Positions 32,277 through 40,960 are shown, numbered from the stretch's first letter. The stretch: 41,871 bases of DNA from Maricaulis sp. (GCF_030149425.1 NZ_JASBRQ010000052.1:1-41871); one strand, 5' to 3'. Made by a program: numbers and translations. The notes: a model not told the origin generated them from the sequence alone.

Positions 32277-34457
32277 TCAATCCATCAGCTTTTGCATCAG
32301 GAAGGCGTAGAGCATCGCATCGCGACGGGCGAGCTCTTCCAGATTGGCCGCAGCGGAGTGACCGCCTTCGATGTTCTCGTAATAGAGATAATCATGGCCG
32401 AGATCGGACAGCAGATGCGCCATCTTGCGGGCATGGCCCGGGTGGACGCGATCGTCCTTGGTCGAGGTGTAGAGATAGATCTCCGGATACTCACCATTGG
32501 CATCGACATTGTGATACGGCGAGATCGAGCGCAGGAAAGCGCCCTCGTCCGGATCTTCCGGATTACCGTATTCACCCATCCAGGACGCGCCGGCCAGCAG
32601 CGTGTGATATCGCAGCATGTCGAGCAGCGGCACGGCGGAGATAACCGCGTTCCACAGATCCGGGCGCTGGGTGTACATCACACCCGTCAGCAGGCCGCCA
32701 TTGGAACCGCCATAGACGGCCGTCCGGCGCGGGCTGGTCAGACCATTATCGTGCATGTCCTCGGCGACCGCGATGAGGTCGTCATAGATGCGCTGGCGAT
32801 CCATTTTCAGACCGGCCTGGTGCCAGGACGGGCCGAACTCGCCACCGCCGCGGATATTGGCAACCACATAGGCGCCGCCATTTTCCAGCCAGAGCTGGCC
32901 ACGGCTGCCGGAATAGCTCGGGCGGATGGAGACCTCGAACCCGCCATAAGCGTAGAGCAGGGTCGGGGTGGAACCATCCATCACCGTGTCTTCACGGCGC
33001 ACGACGAAATACGGGATCATGGTGCCGTCGGTCGACTCAGCTTCCAGCTGCTCGACGACCAGCCCTTCGGCGTTGAAACGCTCCGGGATGGACTTGATCG
33101 GGTTCACCGTCATGTCCGCCGCATTGATCATGTACAGCGTATCCGGCGTCAGGAAGCCTTCGGCATTCATGAAAGCGATGTCCTCGCCGGAATTGGTCGA
33201 ACCCAGACCGATGGTCAGGTTCTCCGGCACCGGAAGGCTTTCCGAGGTCCATTCGCCATCCGCGAACTGGAAGGCCTCGATACCGCCCACGACATTCTCG
33301 TCGATCGCCACCATCAGGGCCGAGCGGGTCGCCCCGATACCGCCAAGCGACTGGCGCTCGCGCGGAATGTAAACCGTGTGCACGTCCGGCAGTTCACCGG
33401 CGGCAGCAAAGGCCGCCATCTCGAAGGACAAGAGAGCACCGGACGGATAGGTCTCGCCCCCCTCAACCGGGGTCCAGTCTTCCTGCAGGGTGAAAACGAG
33501 CTGGCCCTGATACATTTCCTGGATCGAGGATTTCGGCGGCAGCGGCAGCTGCATGGCCTCGCCCTCATTGGGCAGATACCACCAGGTCGTGTCGTAGAAT
33601 GTGTCCGCTTCCGAGGCCATCATGTAGACGGTGCCGTCGCTGTCTTCGACGCGGAAGGAGAACAGGCCGACATCCTCGCGATCGCCGCGCACAGCCTCGG
33701 TGGCGTCAGACAGCTCGGTGCCGCGGGCCCAGCGATAGGCCACGGACGGGTATCCGCTATCAGTGGTGTCCGCCTCGCTGGTCGCAAGACCGACCATGAG
33801 CGTGTCGGCATCGATCCAGCTCACACCGCCCTTGGATTCCGGGGTGACAAAACCACCTTCGACGAAAGCGCGCTCGGAGACCGAGAATTCACGGCGTACG
33901 GCGGCGTCGGATCCCCCGTCGGACAGCGTGATCATGCAGCGGTCATAGGCCGGGGCGAGGCAGTTGGCGCCGCGCCAGACCCAGTTTGAGCCCTCCGCAT
34001 CGGACAGCGTGTCGAGATCGAGGATGACATCCCATTCCGGTTCGTCGGTGAGATAGCTTTCCAGCGTCGTGCGGCGCCACAAACCATGGGTATTGGTCGC
34101 GTCCTGCCAGAAATTCCAGACATAGCCGCCCTGGAAGGCCCCATAGGGGATGCGGTCCTCGCTCTGGTAGACCGCAAGCGCCTGGTCAAACAGGCCCTGA
34201 TAGCGCGCATCGCCCTGCAGGCGTTCGAACGTGCGGGCGTTCTCGCCCTCGGCCCAGGCGATGGCTTCCTCGCCCTCGACCTCTTCCAGCCACAGACGCG
34301 GATCATTGTTCGGATCGATCTCGACGATCTGGCGCTCGCCGCCGCTATCGGCTGTGCCTGCCTCCACTGGTGCATCCTCTTGCTGGGTCGCCGGATTACA
34401 GGCCGCAAGCGCAAGCATGCTGACACCGGCAATCGAGGCCTTGGTCACGTTAGACAT
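32277..34457 (-). CDS. Prolyl oligopeptidase family (S9) lipoprotein
   Basis: The 726-residue peptidase starts with a lipoprotein signal ending in LAAC (Cys20). A flexible Gln/Glu-rich linker follows, then a seven-bladed propeller region (about 60-430) and a C-terminal alpha/beta-hydrolase domain. The catalytic residues are visible: Ser585 in VYGGSNGGLL, Asp in TKDDRVHPGH (668-669) and His700 in ENIEGGHSA. It should cut short proline-containing peptides at the cell surface or in the periplasm. GGGGAGA lies 6 nt before the ATG. It is divergent from dapF, with 83 bp between starts, and ends in a hairpin terminator. Confidence 0.93.
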   Translation of the reverse strand: MSNVTKASIAGVSMLALAACNPATQQEDAPVEAGTADSGGERQIVEIDPNNDPRLWLEEVEGEEAIAWAEGENARTFERLQGDARYQGLFDQALAVYQSEDRIPYGAFQGGYVWNFWQDATNTHGLWRRTTLESYLTDEPEWDVILDLDTLSDAEGSNWVWRGANCLAPAYDRCMITLSDGGSDAAVRREFSVSERAFVEGGFVTPESKGGVSWIDADTLMVGLATSEADTTDSGYPSVAYRWARGTELSDATEAVRGDREDVGLFSFRVEDSDGTVYMMASEADTFYDTTWWYLPNEGEAMQLPLPPKSSIQEMYQGQLVFTLQEDWTPVEGGETYPSGALLSFEMAAFAAAGELPDVHTVYIPRERQSLGGIGATRSALMVAIDENVVGGIEAFQFADGEWTSESLPVPENLTIGLGSTNSGEDIAFMNAEGFLTPDTLYMINAADMTVNPIKSIPERFNAEGLVVEQLEAESTDGTMIPYFVVRREDTVMDGSTPTLLYAYGGFEVSIRPSYSGSRGQLWLENGGAYVVANIRGGGEFGPSWHQAGLKMDRQRIYDDLIAVAEDMHDNGLTSPRRTAVYGGSNGGLLTGVMYTQRPDLWNAVISAVPLLDMLRYHTLLAGASWMGEYGNPEDPDEGAFLRSISPYHNVDANGEYPEIYLYTSTKDDRVHPGHARKMAHLLSDLGHDYLYYENIEGGHSAAANLEELARRDAMLYAFLMQKLMD

Positions 34458-34540
34458 TCATGTCTCCCCTTAACTCTGCGGCGCGCAGTTAAGACCGAGC
34501 CATGCTGGACGTAAAGCCGTCTAAGCGCTATCGGAGCGCC

Positions 34541-35359
34541 ATGAAGGCAAGACGCATGAATGGCGCGGGCAACCGCTTTATCCTGGCAGACGTCCGCGGG
34601 CGTGCCGGACGGGTCTCTCCGGCGGCGGACCAGGTTCGCCGCTGGGCGGGTGAATTCCAGTTTGATCAACTACTTGTGCTGGAAGACGCGGATGGCGCCG
34701 ACGCCTTTATGCGGATCTGGAATGCCGATGGCGACGAGGTCGGCGCCTGCGGCAATGGTACGCGGGCCGCAGCCCAGGCCATGATGCAGGATGACGCGCT
34801 CGACCGGGTGGCAATCGGAACTGTGGGCGGCTTGCTGCATGCCGACACCGCTGGCAATGGCCAGATCCGCGTCGATATGGGCGAGCCGCGGCTGAACTGG
34901 CAGAACATTCCGCTGGCGCGCGAGATGGACACGGTTCAGCTCGATTTTGCCGCCGAGGCCGGCGGCGTGCGGGTGGAAAACCCCGGCGCGGTCAATATGG
35001 GCAATCCCCACGCCGTCTTCTTCGTGCGCGATGTGGAGAGCCTGCCGCTGGCCGCCATCGGGCGCGAGATCGAAATGGATCCGGTCTTCCCCGAGCGGGT
35101 CAATGCCAGCTTCGCCCAGATTTTCGACGCCAGCCATATCCGCCTGCGGGTCTGGGAGCGCGGCGCGGGCATCACCGCCGCCTGCGGTACTGCCGCCTGC
35201 GCCACCCTCGTTGCTGCGCACCGCCGCGGCCTCGCCGCACGCTCCGCCTCTATCATGGCCGATGGCGGCGAGTTGCATGTGGAATGGCGCGAGCGCGATA
35301 ACCACGTCGTCCTGACCGGCCCCGTCGAAGACGAGGGCGAGGTCGATATCCAACTCTAA
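34541..35359 (+). CDS. dapF: Diaminopimelate epimerase
   Basis: DapF turns LL-diaminopimelate into the meso form used in peptidoglycan and lysine synthesis. The 272-residue protein has the two catalytic cysteines, Cys70 in VGACGNGTRAAA and Cys215 in TAACGTAACATL, and the opening MNGAGNRFILAD. The frame runs further upstream, but ATG 34541 has GGAG just ahead and gives the usual N-terminus. It is followed 16 nt later by ytoQ, so the two are probably cotranscribed. The methylthiotransferase and ftsY genes often found next to dapF in this class are absent here. Confidence 0.97.
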   Translation: MKARRMNGAGNRFILADVRGRAGRVSPAADQVRRWAGEFQFDQLLVLEDADGADAFMRIWNADGDEVGACGNGTRAAAQAMMQDDALDRVAIGTVGGLLHADTAGNGQIRVDMGEPRLNWQNIPLAREMDTVQLDFAAEAGGVRVENPGAVNMGNPHAVFFVRDVESLPLAAIGREIEMDPVFPERVNASFAQIFDASHIRLRVWERGAGITAACGTAACATLVAAHRRGLAARSASIMADGGELHVEWRERDNHVVLTGPVEDEGEVDIQL

Positions 35360-35375
35360 CCTTTGGGGCAGAGCC

Positions 35376-35840
35376 ATGAGCGAAGCGATCTGGACCGTTT
35401 ATCTTTCCGGCGAAATTCACACCGACTGGCGCGAACGGATCATCGACGCCGTCGATCGCATGGACCTGCCGGTGGAGTTTGTCGGCCCGGTCACCGTGCA
35501 TGCCGATAGCGATGATTGCGGCGCGGTGATCCTCGGCGAGGAAGATCAGCCTTTCTGGCGCGACCATAAGGGCGCCAAGCTCAACGCTATTCGCACCCGT
35601 ACCCTGATGGAGCGGGCCGATATCGCGGTGGTCCGCTTCGGCGACAAGTACAAGCAGTGGAATGCCGCCTTCGATGCCGGCTTCGCGGCCGCGCTCGGGA
35701 CGCCGTTGATCACCCTGCACGATGAAAACCTGACCCATGCCCTGAAAGAGGTTGATGGAGCAGCCCTGGCCGTCGCGCGCGAGCCGGAACAGGTGGCGGA
35801 AATCCTTGCCTACGTTATCGACGGTACGTTGAACCGCTAG
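35376..35840 (+). CDS. ytoQ: YtoQ family protein
   Basis: The 154-residue cytosolic protein opens with IWTVYLSGEIHTDWRERI, which I recognise as the YtoQ family. Its layout (an early Gly-rich loop, then LNAIRTRTLMERADIAVVRFGDKYKQWN and AFDAGFAAALGTPLITLHD) resembles nucleoside 2-deoxyribosyltransferase-like folds. No reaction is established for it that I know of. It follows dapF by 16 nt with GGGGCAGAG before the ATG. Confidence 0.88.
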   Translation: MSEAIWTVYLSGEIHTDWRERIIDAVDRMDLPVEFVGPVTVHADSDDCGAVILGEEDQPFWRDHKGAKLNAIRTRTLMERADIAVVRFGDKYKQWNAAFDAGFAAALGTPLITLHDENLTHALKEVDGAALAVAREPEQVAEILAYVIDGTLNR

Positions 35841-35896
35841 CGCGGCTTTCCCCTCACTGCCGAGTTCATTGTCGCCAAGCGTCATTGTCTCATATT

Positions 35897-35934
35897 ATCC
35901 CCGCGAGGGCCGCGATTTCGTCGCGGTTGGGGAT
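35897..35934. repeat. Nested hairpin ahead of the secreted propeller protein
   Basis: Inner arms CCGCGA/TCGCGG (35910-35915, 35921-35926) sit inside outer arms ATCCCC/GGGGAT (35897-35902, 35929-35934). There is no T run. It lies 28 bp before the start codon, so it could fold in the leader or help end the ytoQ transcript. Confidence 0.45.
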
Positions 35935-35962
35935 CAGCATCCGGGTCAGACCCAAGGGCAAG

Positions 35963-37258
35963 ATGATGCGCCAATTCTTTCTTAGCGCCGCGCTGGCGGC
36001 CGGCCTGGCCGTACCGGCCCTGGCCCAGGACGACGCTCCTGTCGTAACCCAGCAAACCGTGTCGATGGAACTATTCGGCCTGGCTAATCAGGCCCTGCAA
36101 GCCGGTGATTTCGAAGCCGCCAAACGCGCCCTGGAAGCCGTGCGCGATCTCAAGCCGGGCCATCCGGCTGTGCTCAACGGCCTGGTCACCGTCGCCCGGC
36201 GGGCCGAGCATCCGGAAGATGCGCTGACTGCGCTGGAAGCCATGGATGCCGCCGGGCTGACCTATGACCTCACCCGTGTCGAGGCCTGGCTCAGCGAAGC
36301 AGACCCGGACCGTTTCGCCGCCGTGCGCGCGGCCCTCGCAGCCAATGGCGAACCCGTCGGCCGCGCCGAGCGGGCAGCGGTGATTGATCGCCCGGGCGCG
36401 CTGATTGAGGGCGTGGCCGTCGATATCGAGACCGACCGGATTTTCCTGTCCTCCGTGGCCGAGCGCGAAATCCTTTTGCTTGAACCCTTTGCCCCCAATG
36501 ACCCGATTGTTTTCGCCGACCGGGAAGACGGTTTGTGGTCGGTCTTCGGGATCGCCGTTGATGACCGCACGCGCATGGTCTGGGCCGCCTCCGGCGTGGT
36601 GCCGCAGACCCCTATGGAAGACGGCGAGGCGGAGGGCACCGCCCTGTTCGCCTTTGATCTGATGACCGGCGATCTTTATCGCCGCTATGAGATCGACGGT
36701 GCGGTCCGCATGGCCGACTTCGTTGTCCGCGATGGCATGGTCTATGTCGCCGACGCCGGGGCGCCGCGCATCTATGTGCTCAACTCCATTTCAGGTGAGC
36801 TGGAACTCCTGGTCGAGGATCCGCGCTTCGTCAGCCTGCAGGGCCTCGCCCTGACCCGCGGCGCACTCTATGCGGCGGATTATTCCACCGGCCTCTGGCG
36901 CATTGATCTGGGAGACCGCTCGGTCTCCCTGGTCCGTCCCGGCGATGCGTCGCTGATCGGTATTGATGGCCTGCTCAACACCCGGGATGGCCGCATCGTC
37001 GCCGTCCGCAACGGCGCAGCACCCCATCAGATGATGGCCATCGATCTTGATCGCGAGGGCCGCGAGGTGGAGAGCACTGAAGTGTTGCTGCGCGGGCATG
37101 CGGACATGACCGGCGGTACCGAGCCGACCCTGGTGGATCTGGCGGATGGCCGGGCCTGGCTGGTTGCCAATGCGGCCTGGCCGCTCTTCCCCGAGGATGG
37201 CAGCGTGCCCGAATCGGAACGCCCCTACACTGTCATCCTGGAAATGGATCTTCCGTAA
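35963..37258 (+). CDS. Secreted protein with helical repeat and beta-propeller
   Basis: The 431-residue protein begins with a signal peptide (MMRQFFLSAALAAGLAVPALA, then QDD). A TPR-like helical part follows (ELFGLANQALQAGDFEAAKRALEAV, about 35-110). From about residue 145 it has repeated strand blocks such as GVAVDIETDRIFLSS, GIAVDDRTRMVWAAS, DFVVRDGMVYVADAG and GLALTRGALYAADYS, which fit an NHL or SMP-30-like propeller. The frame opens 26 codons earlier, but without a signal or ribosome site. AAGGG precedes the ATG pair at 35963 and 35966, and either could start. The propeller suggests ligand or protein binding in the periplasm. Confidence 0.8.
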   Translation: MMRQFFLSAALAAGLAVPALAQDDAPVVTQQTVSMELFGLANQALQAGDFEAAKRALEAVRDLKPGHPAVLNGLVTVARRAEHPEDALTALEAMDAAGLTYDLTRVEAWLSEADPDRFAAVRAALAANGEPVGRAERAAVIDRPGALIEGVAVDIETDRIFLSSVAEREILLLEPFAPNDPIVFADREDGLWSVFGIAVDDRTRMVWAASGVVPQTPMEDGEAEGTALFAFDLMTGDLYRRYEIDGAVRMADFVVRDGMVYVADAGAPRIYVLNSISGELELLVEDPRFVSLQGLALTRGALYAADYSTGLWRIDLGDRSVSLVRPGDASLIGIDGLLNTRDGRIVAVRNGAAPHQMMAIDLDREGREVESTEVLLRGHADMTGGTEPTLVDLADGRAWLVANAAWPLFPEDGSVPESERPYTVILEMDLP

Positions 37259-37333
37259 ACGACGCCCTCAGATTCCATTCATCCATTTCTCATAATCTTG
37301 ATGGTCTCCACCGCGCGAGCAAAGGAGGCGATG

Positions 37334-37609
37334 ATGATGGAGACTGACAGGGATTTCGCCGCACAGCTGAGCGGCCACCGGCTGACTACAGCAGAAGTGC
37401 TGTACTACATGCCGGACCATCCGAGCCTTATTCAGAGCTTTCTCTGGCAAACCCAGGACCTTGCGCCGCGATATCCGCGATTGATCAGATTTCTCGATTT
37501 CTGGCGCGCCGAAATCGATGCCGTGATCCACACCGTGCGCATCGCCCATCGCGGACTGATCGGGCCGGCCGAGTGGAGCCGGGCGGATATCGAGCTGCGC
37601 CTGAACTAG
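37334..37609 (+). CDS. usg: Usg family protein
   Basis: The 91-residue protein matches what I know of the alphaproteobacterial Usg family. It has GHRLTTAEVLYYMPDHPSLIQSFLWQTQDLAPRYPRL (in two stretches) and then FLDFWRAEIDAVIHTVRIAHRGLIGPAEW. The family is often annotated beside trpF, with an unproven link to tryptophan synthesis. Here trpF lies 34 kb away. AGGAGG at 37323-37328 is followed by three ATG codons in a row, and spacing favours 37334 or 37337 over 37331. The stop overlaps the convergent VOC gene by 4 bp. Confidence 0.85.
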   Translation: MMETDRDFAAQLSGHRLTTAEVLYYMPDHPSLIQSFLWQTQDLAPRYPRLIRFLDFWRAEIDAVIHTVRIAHRGLIGPAEWSRADIELRLN

Positions 37610-37989
37610 AATTCGATCATCTGGATCAGATTGCCACAGGTGTCATCAAAGACGGCGAGGGTGACCTCGCCCGCCTTGACCGGCGCCTGGGTGAAGCTCA
37701 CGCCGGCCGCTTTAAGGCGTTCATACTCGGACTGGATGTCATCAACGCTGAAGGCCGTCCAGGGAATACCGTCTGCCTTGAGCGCGACCTGCATCTGCCG
37801 GGCGGCGGGGTGCTGATTGGGCTCGAGGCCGAGCTCGACACCCTCGGGTTCCTCCGGCGAGACAAGGGTCAGCCAGTTAAACTCGCCCATCGGGATATCG
37901 TGTTTGATCACAAAGCCCAGCGTGCCGGTATAAAACTCTCGCGCCCGGGCCTGATCCTCAACCATCACGCTCTTGATGTACATTTTCAT
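37606..37989 (-). CDS. VOC (glyoxalase/bleomycin resistance fold) protein
   Basis: The 127-residue protein has paired beta-alpha-beta-beta-beta units: KMYIKSVMVEDQARAREFYTGTLGF, and later PWTAFSVDDIQSEYERLKAAGVSF ending in VFDDTCGNLIQMIEF. This is the typical single-chain vicinal oxygen chelate layout. The closing Asn-Leu-Ile-Gln run is common in this superfamily. The expected early His is replaced by Lys or Val, so a classic glyoxalase metal site is not certain. AGGAGGGG lies 8 nt before the ATG. The substrate is unknown. Confidence 0.9.
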   Translation of the reverse strand: MKMYIKSVMVEDQARAREFYTGTLGFVIKHDIPMGEFNWLTLVSPEEPEGVELGLEPNQHPAARQMQVALKADGIPWTAFSVDDIQSEYERLKAAGVSFTQAPVKAGEVTLAVFDDTCGNLIQMIEF

Positions 37990-38088
37990 GGCTCACCCCT
38001 CCTGTCTGCTCGCAGCATGCACTCGCGATCATGACGGCGAGTGTGAGCGTTTTCAATTTACTCCAGGACAAATCACTCAGGCGGAGGG

Positions 38089-38436
38089 CTACTCGCCGCG
38101 CATGCGCAGGATTCCCGCCCCGCACGCCTGCTGGATCACCGGCTCGGCGGCGACGAGGCGGCGCGTCACCGAGGACAGGCTGGTCGGATTGGCGCCGCGG
38201 GCGCGCAGGCGCTCGGCGCGCTGCTCACTGCTCAGTTGCGGATCGGCCGCGATCACGACGACAGCCAGCTCTTCGGCGGTAAAACGGGAATGGGCTTCGC
38301 GGGAAACGCAATGACAGGAGTCATGCTCGCCACCGCGGGCCAGACAGGTGGCGAAAATCTCGTCCCCACCCGGGTCATCGACATGCGCGGGCAGGGCTGC
38401 ATAGGCCATTGCCACCACGGCGCTGATCATCGACAT
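38089..38436 (-). CDS. Small cysteine-containing secreted protein
   Basis: The 115-residue protein begins with a short hydrophobic segment (SMISAVVAMAYAALPA) that could be a signal peptide. The mature part contains FATCLARGGEHDSCHCVSREAHSRF, with three cysteines in 13 residues, and one more cysteine near the end (QQACGAG). Disulfides or metal binding in the periplasm are likely. I do not know the family, although similar small Cys-rich proteins with a CxC pair occur in relatives. GGGGAAAGG lies about 10 nt before the ATG. Confidence 0.65.
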   Translation of the reverse strand: MSMISAVVAMAYAALPAHVDDPGGDEIFATCLARGGEHDSCHCVSREAHSRFTAEELAVVVIAADPQLSSEQRAERLRARGANPTSLSSVTRRLVAAEPVIQQACGAGILRMRGE

Positions 38437-38524
38437 GACGCCAAACCTTTCCCCTAAACAAATACCATCCTAGGGCTTTCGCGGCTTTTTCGCCACTTAG
38501 CCCTTTCCTCGGCGCCCGGGGCGG

Positions 38525-38540
38525 GCATAATTATTTATGC
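38525..38540. promoter_or_regulatory. AT-rich palindrome in the promoter region of the lipoprotein gene
   Basis: GCATAA and TTATGC arms flank TTAT, ending 26 bp before the lipoprotein ATG. It contains A/T-rich sequence that could form a -10 element and might be an operator. This is a single copy with no supporting second site. Confidence 0.35.
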
Positions 38541-38566
38541 GAGGACGCTAAGCGGTGGAGTTAGAG

Positions 38567-39097
38567 ATGAAACGATCTCTCCTGATCCTGTTGACCATGA
38601 CTGTGCTGGCCGCCTGTACCAGCATGCCGACCCCATACCAGCCGGCCGTCGGCTCACGCTGGGGCTATGAAGAGAACCAGATTGAGAGCAATCGCTTCCG
38701 GGTATCCTTCGGCGGCAATTCCATCACCGAGCGCGAAACGGTGGAAACCTATCTCATCTACCGCGCCGCAGAACTGACGGTGGAACAGGGCTTTGACCAT
38801 TTCGAAGTGGTCGAACGCAATGTCGACAGCGAAACCCGCTATATCGGCGGCGACCCCTATGATGCGCGCTATCGCGGCTTCTACGTGCACTACAGCTATT
38901 ACCATCCGCGCTGGGGCTGGCGGGGCTGGTACGACCCGTTCTGGGATGATGTGCATACCCGTGAGATCACCCGTTTCGAGGCCAGCGCCGAAATCGTCAT
39001 GGGCAATGGCCCCAAGCCCGACCATCCGCGCGCCTTTGATGCCCGCGACGTCATGGCCAACCTCGCCGACGAGATCATTCTGCCCACACCTGAGTAA
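38567..39097 (+). CDS. Putative lipoprotein (CC0125/CC1285-like)
   Basis: The 176-residue protein has the signal MKRSLLILLTMTVLAAC with lipobox LAAC (Cys17). The mature part holds YRAAELTVEQGFDHFEVVERNVDSETRY, a layout I associate with a Caulobacter lipoprotein family. An aromatic stretch, FYVHYSYYHPRWGWRGWYDPFWDD, runs in two parts with many Tyr, Trp and His. The end is FDARDVMANLADEI. Function is unknown. GGAG lies 7 nt before ATG 38567, while an in-frame GTG four codons earlier lacks a site. It ends in a strong terminator. Confidence 0.8.
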   Translation: MKRSLLILLTMTVLAACTSMPTPYQPAVGSRWGYEENQIESNRFRVSFGGNSITERETVETYLIYRAAELTVEQGFDHFEVVERNVDSETRYIGGDPYDARYRGFYVHYSYYHPRWGWRGWYDPFWDDVHTREITRFEASAEIVMGNGPKPDHPRAFDARDVMANLADEIILPTPE

Positions 39098-39120
39098 GGG
39101 CAAGACGAGAACCAGACAGG

Positions 39121-39152
39121 AGGCCGGGGTTACGCCCCGGCCTTTTGTTTTT
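39121..39152 (+). terminator. Intrinsic terminator after the lipoprotein gene
   Basis: A perfect 9-bp stem (39121-39129 with 39135-39143) has a 5-nt loop and is followed by TTTTGTTTTT. It separates the lipoprotein from the TetR gene. Confidence 0.92.
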
Positions 39153-39217
39153 GCGCCCGTCTAAACCGGACTGCAGCACCCGGCCGACTGCCGGCTTGAC
39201 TCCAATCCGTCCATTTC

Positions 39218-39245
39218 TTAGCGTTCGCTAATTAGCGCTTGCTAA
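39218..39245. promoter_or_regulatory. Double-palindrome TetR operator
   Basis: Two abutting 14-bp palindromes, TTAGCG-TT-CGCTAA (39218-39231) and TTAGC-GCTT-GCTAA (39232-39245), lie 9 bp before the TetR ATG. They overlap the likely promoter, with a TTGACT -35-like box at 39196-39201. The layout is that of a self-repressed TetR gene binding two dimers side by side. Confidence 0.8.
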
Positions 39246-39254
39246 GGAGCATCC

Positions 39255-39818
39255 ATGACCGATGGCCGGACCCGCATTCTCGACGCCTCGCTGGCGCTCT
39301 TTACCGAGCGCAGTTTCGACGCCGTCTCGATCCGGGATATCGGTGAACGGGCCGGACTGACCAATCCGGCGCTGTATCAGCACTTCCGCGGCAAGCAGGC
39401 GCTGGGCGAGGCGCTCTACATGGCCTGCTATGCCCGGCTGATCGACGCCATGGAAGCCGAGCTCAATGCGGCGGCCTCACCGTTGGAGAATATGGCGAGC
39501 TATGTCCGCGCCTCGGTCAAACTTCATGGCCAACGCCCCAGCCCGCTGCCTTTCCTTGAGGACCATCAGCGGCTGTTCGGCAAGCTGGCCGTCGAGCACT
39601 ATGGCGACCGGGCGATCTCGAAAAGACTGGCAAGCTGGGCCCGCGCGGGCCAGCAGGACGGCTCGATCCGAAGCGATATCCCGGTCAGCTTCATTGTCGG
39701 ACTGACCATCGGACAGCTGACCAAGTGGATCATGCTGTCACAGATGGACCTCGCCCCGCACGACGATGCGGCGGAACACCTCATCACCCTGATGCGCGCG
39801 GCCATTGGCACGCGCTGA
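39255..39818 (+). CDS. TetR family transcriptional regulator
   Basis: The 187-residue regulator has the N-terminal helix-turn-helix ILDASLALFTERSFDAVSIRDIGERAGLTNPALYQHFRGKQAL, given here in pieces (about residues 8-53), which is diagnostic for TetR. The C-terminal ligand and dimer domain is helical and not informative. AAGGAG at 39244-39249 partly overlaps the second operator palindrome, so bound repressor would also cover the ribosome site region. The beta-lactamase-fold lipoprotein starts 24 nt after its stop and is probably cotranscribed and co-regulated. Confidence 0.93.
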   Translation: MTDGRTRILDASLALFTERSFDAVSIRDIGERAGLTNPALYQHFRGKQALGEALYMACYARLIDAMEAELNAAASPLENMASYVRASVKLHGQRPSPLPFLEDHQRLFGKLAVEHYGDRAISKRLASWARAGQQDGSIRSDIPVSFIVGLTIGQLTKWIMLSQMDLAPHDDAAEHLITLMRAAIGTR

Positions 39819-39842
39819 CCCTGCCTGAACGGAGTATTGCGT

Positions 39843-40952
39843 ATGAATTCCTGGCCCCTGCTCGCCCTGTCCGGCGCTCTGTCCACTGGCCTGGCCGCCT
39901 GTGGCCAGGCGGCGGCCCAAGACCGGCTGCAAACCGCGGCCGATGCCCTTGCCGCCAATACAGCGGTCCCGGCCGCGGCGGTGATCCGGGCCGAATGCGG
40001 CACCGTGAGCACGGCCATCGCCGGCTATACCCGGCTCGACGGGCTCACACCGGCTGGCGCGGACAGCCGCTTCAATCTAGGCTCCAACGCCAAGTCCATG
40101 CTGGCGACCGTCGCCGCCATGCTGGTTGAAAGTGGACACATCGGCTGGGACACCAGCGTGCAGGCTTCCGGCGCCTTCCCGGAACTGACTGCGGACAACC
40201 CCAATGGCGCCATCACCCTGCGCGAGCTGTTCAGCCATACCGGCGGCGTTGCCACCTATCATACCGGTACGGCGCTGAATGCGGTTGAGGTGACCGGCCC
40301 GCAGGACAGCCATCATCGCCAGTTTGCGCTGCAGGCCCTGCTCGAGGACCCGGCCGGCGTGCGCGGCGCCTATGCCTATTCCAATGCCGGTCCGGTCATC
40401 GCGGCGGTTATGCTCGAACATGTTTCGCAACGCAGCTGGCTGGACCTGGTGCAGCAAGACCTCCTGCAGGGCTGGGATCTGGAGGCCGGGCTGGGCGAGC
40501 CGCGGCCCGTCGGCGCGTCGCAACCGGTCGGCCATTATCAAGGTCCAGAAGGGCTTACCGCCTATGACGAGGTCGAGCCGGAAATCGCGCCCTTCCTGCA
40601 GCCATCCGGCTATATCGCCATCACGCCGGAGAGTTATGGCCACTATCTCAGCCACCATGTCTGCGGCCTGCAGGGGCAGGATGCCCCCGGGCTGAGCGCG
40701 GAGAGTTTTGTGACCTTGCACACCACGGTGCACGGCACGCCTTCGGCTCTGGGGTGGGCGCGCCAGGAGGTTCAGGGCGAGCTGCAATCCTTCCACATCG
40801 GCTCGACCGGCGCTTACTACGCCTTCGCCCTGTTGAATGATCAGCGTGCCGTCGCCGTCCTGGTCAATTCCGGCAGCCCGGACGCAGCGGCAGCAGCCCA
40901 GGCAACCCTGCTCGAGCTCGGCACCGAAGCCCGCCCCGACTGGGGCAATTAA
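39843..40952 (+). CDS. Beta-lactamase-fold serine hydrolase lipoprotein
   Basis: The 369-residue protein has the lipoprotein signal MNSWPLLALSGALSTGLAAC (Cys20). The hydrolase domain shows the SxxK motif Ser81-Asn-Ala-Lys84, the Tyr-x-Asn motif Y179-S-N181 and a late His-x-Gly in FHIGSTG. This is the class C beta-lactamase, DD-peptidase and esterase group. Motif spacing does not tell a lactamase from an esterase. The TTG at 39837 is too close to the GGAG site, so ATG 39843 (8 nt) is chosen. It directly follows the TetR gene and likely answers to it. It ends in a terminator. Confidence 0.9.
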   Translation: MNSWPLLALSGALSTGLAACGQAAAQDRLQTAADALAANTAVPAAAVIRAECGTVSTAIAGYTRLDGLTPAGADSRFNLGSNAKSMLATVAAMLVESGHIGWDTSVQASGAFPELTADNPNGAITLRELFSHTGGVATYHTGTALNAVEVTGPQDSHHRQFALQALLEDPAGVRGAYAYSNAGPVIAAVMLEHVSQRSWLDLVQQDLLQGWDLEAGLGEPRPVGASQPVGHYQGPEGLTAYDEVEPEIAPFLQPSGYIAITPESYGHYLSHHVCGLQGQDAPGLSAESFVTLHTTVHGTPSALGWARQEVQGELQSFHIGSTGAYYAFALLNDQRAVAVLVNSGSPDAAAAAQATLLELGTEARPDWGN

Positions 40953-40960
40953 GGCAAAAC

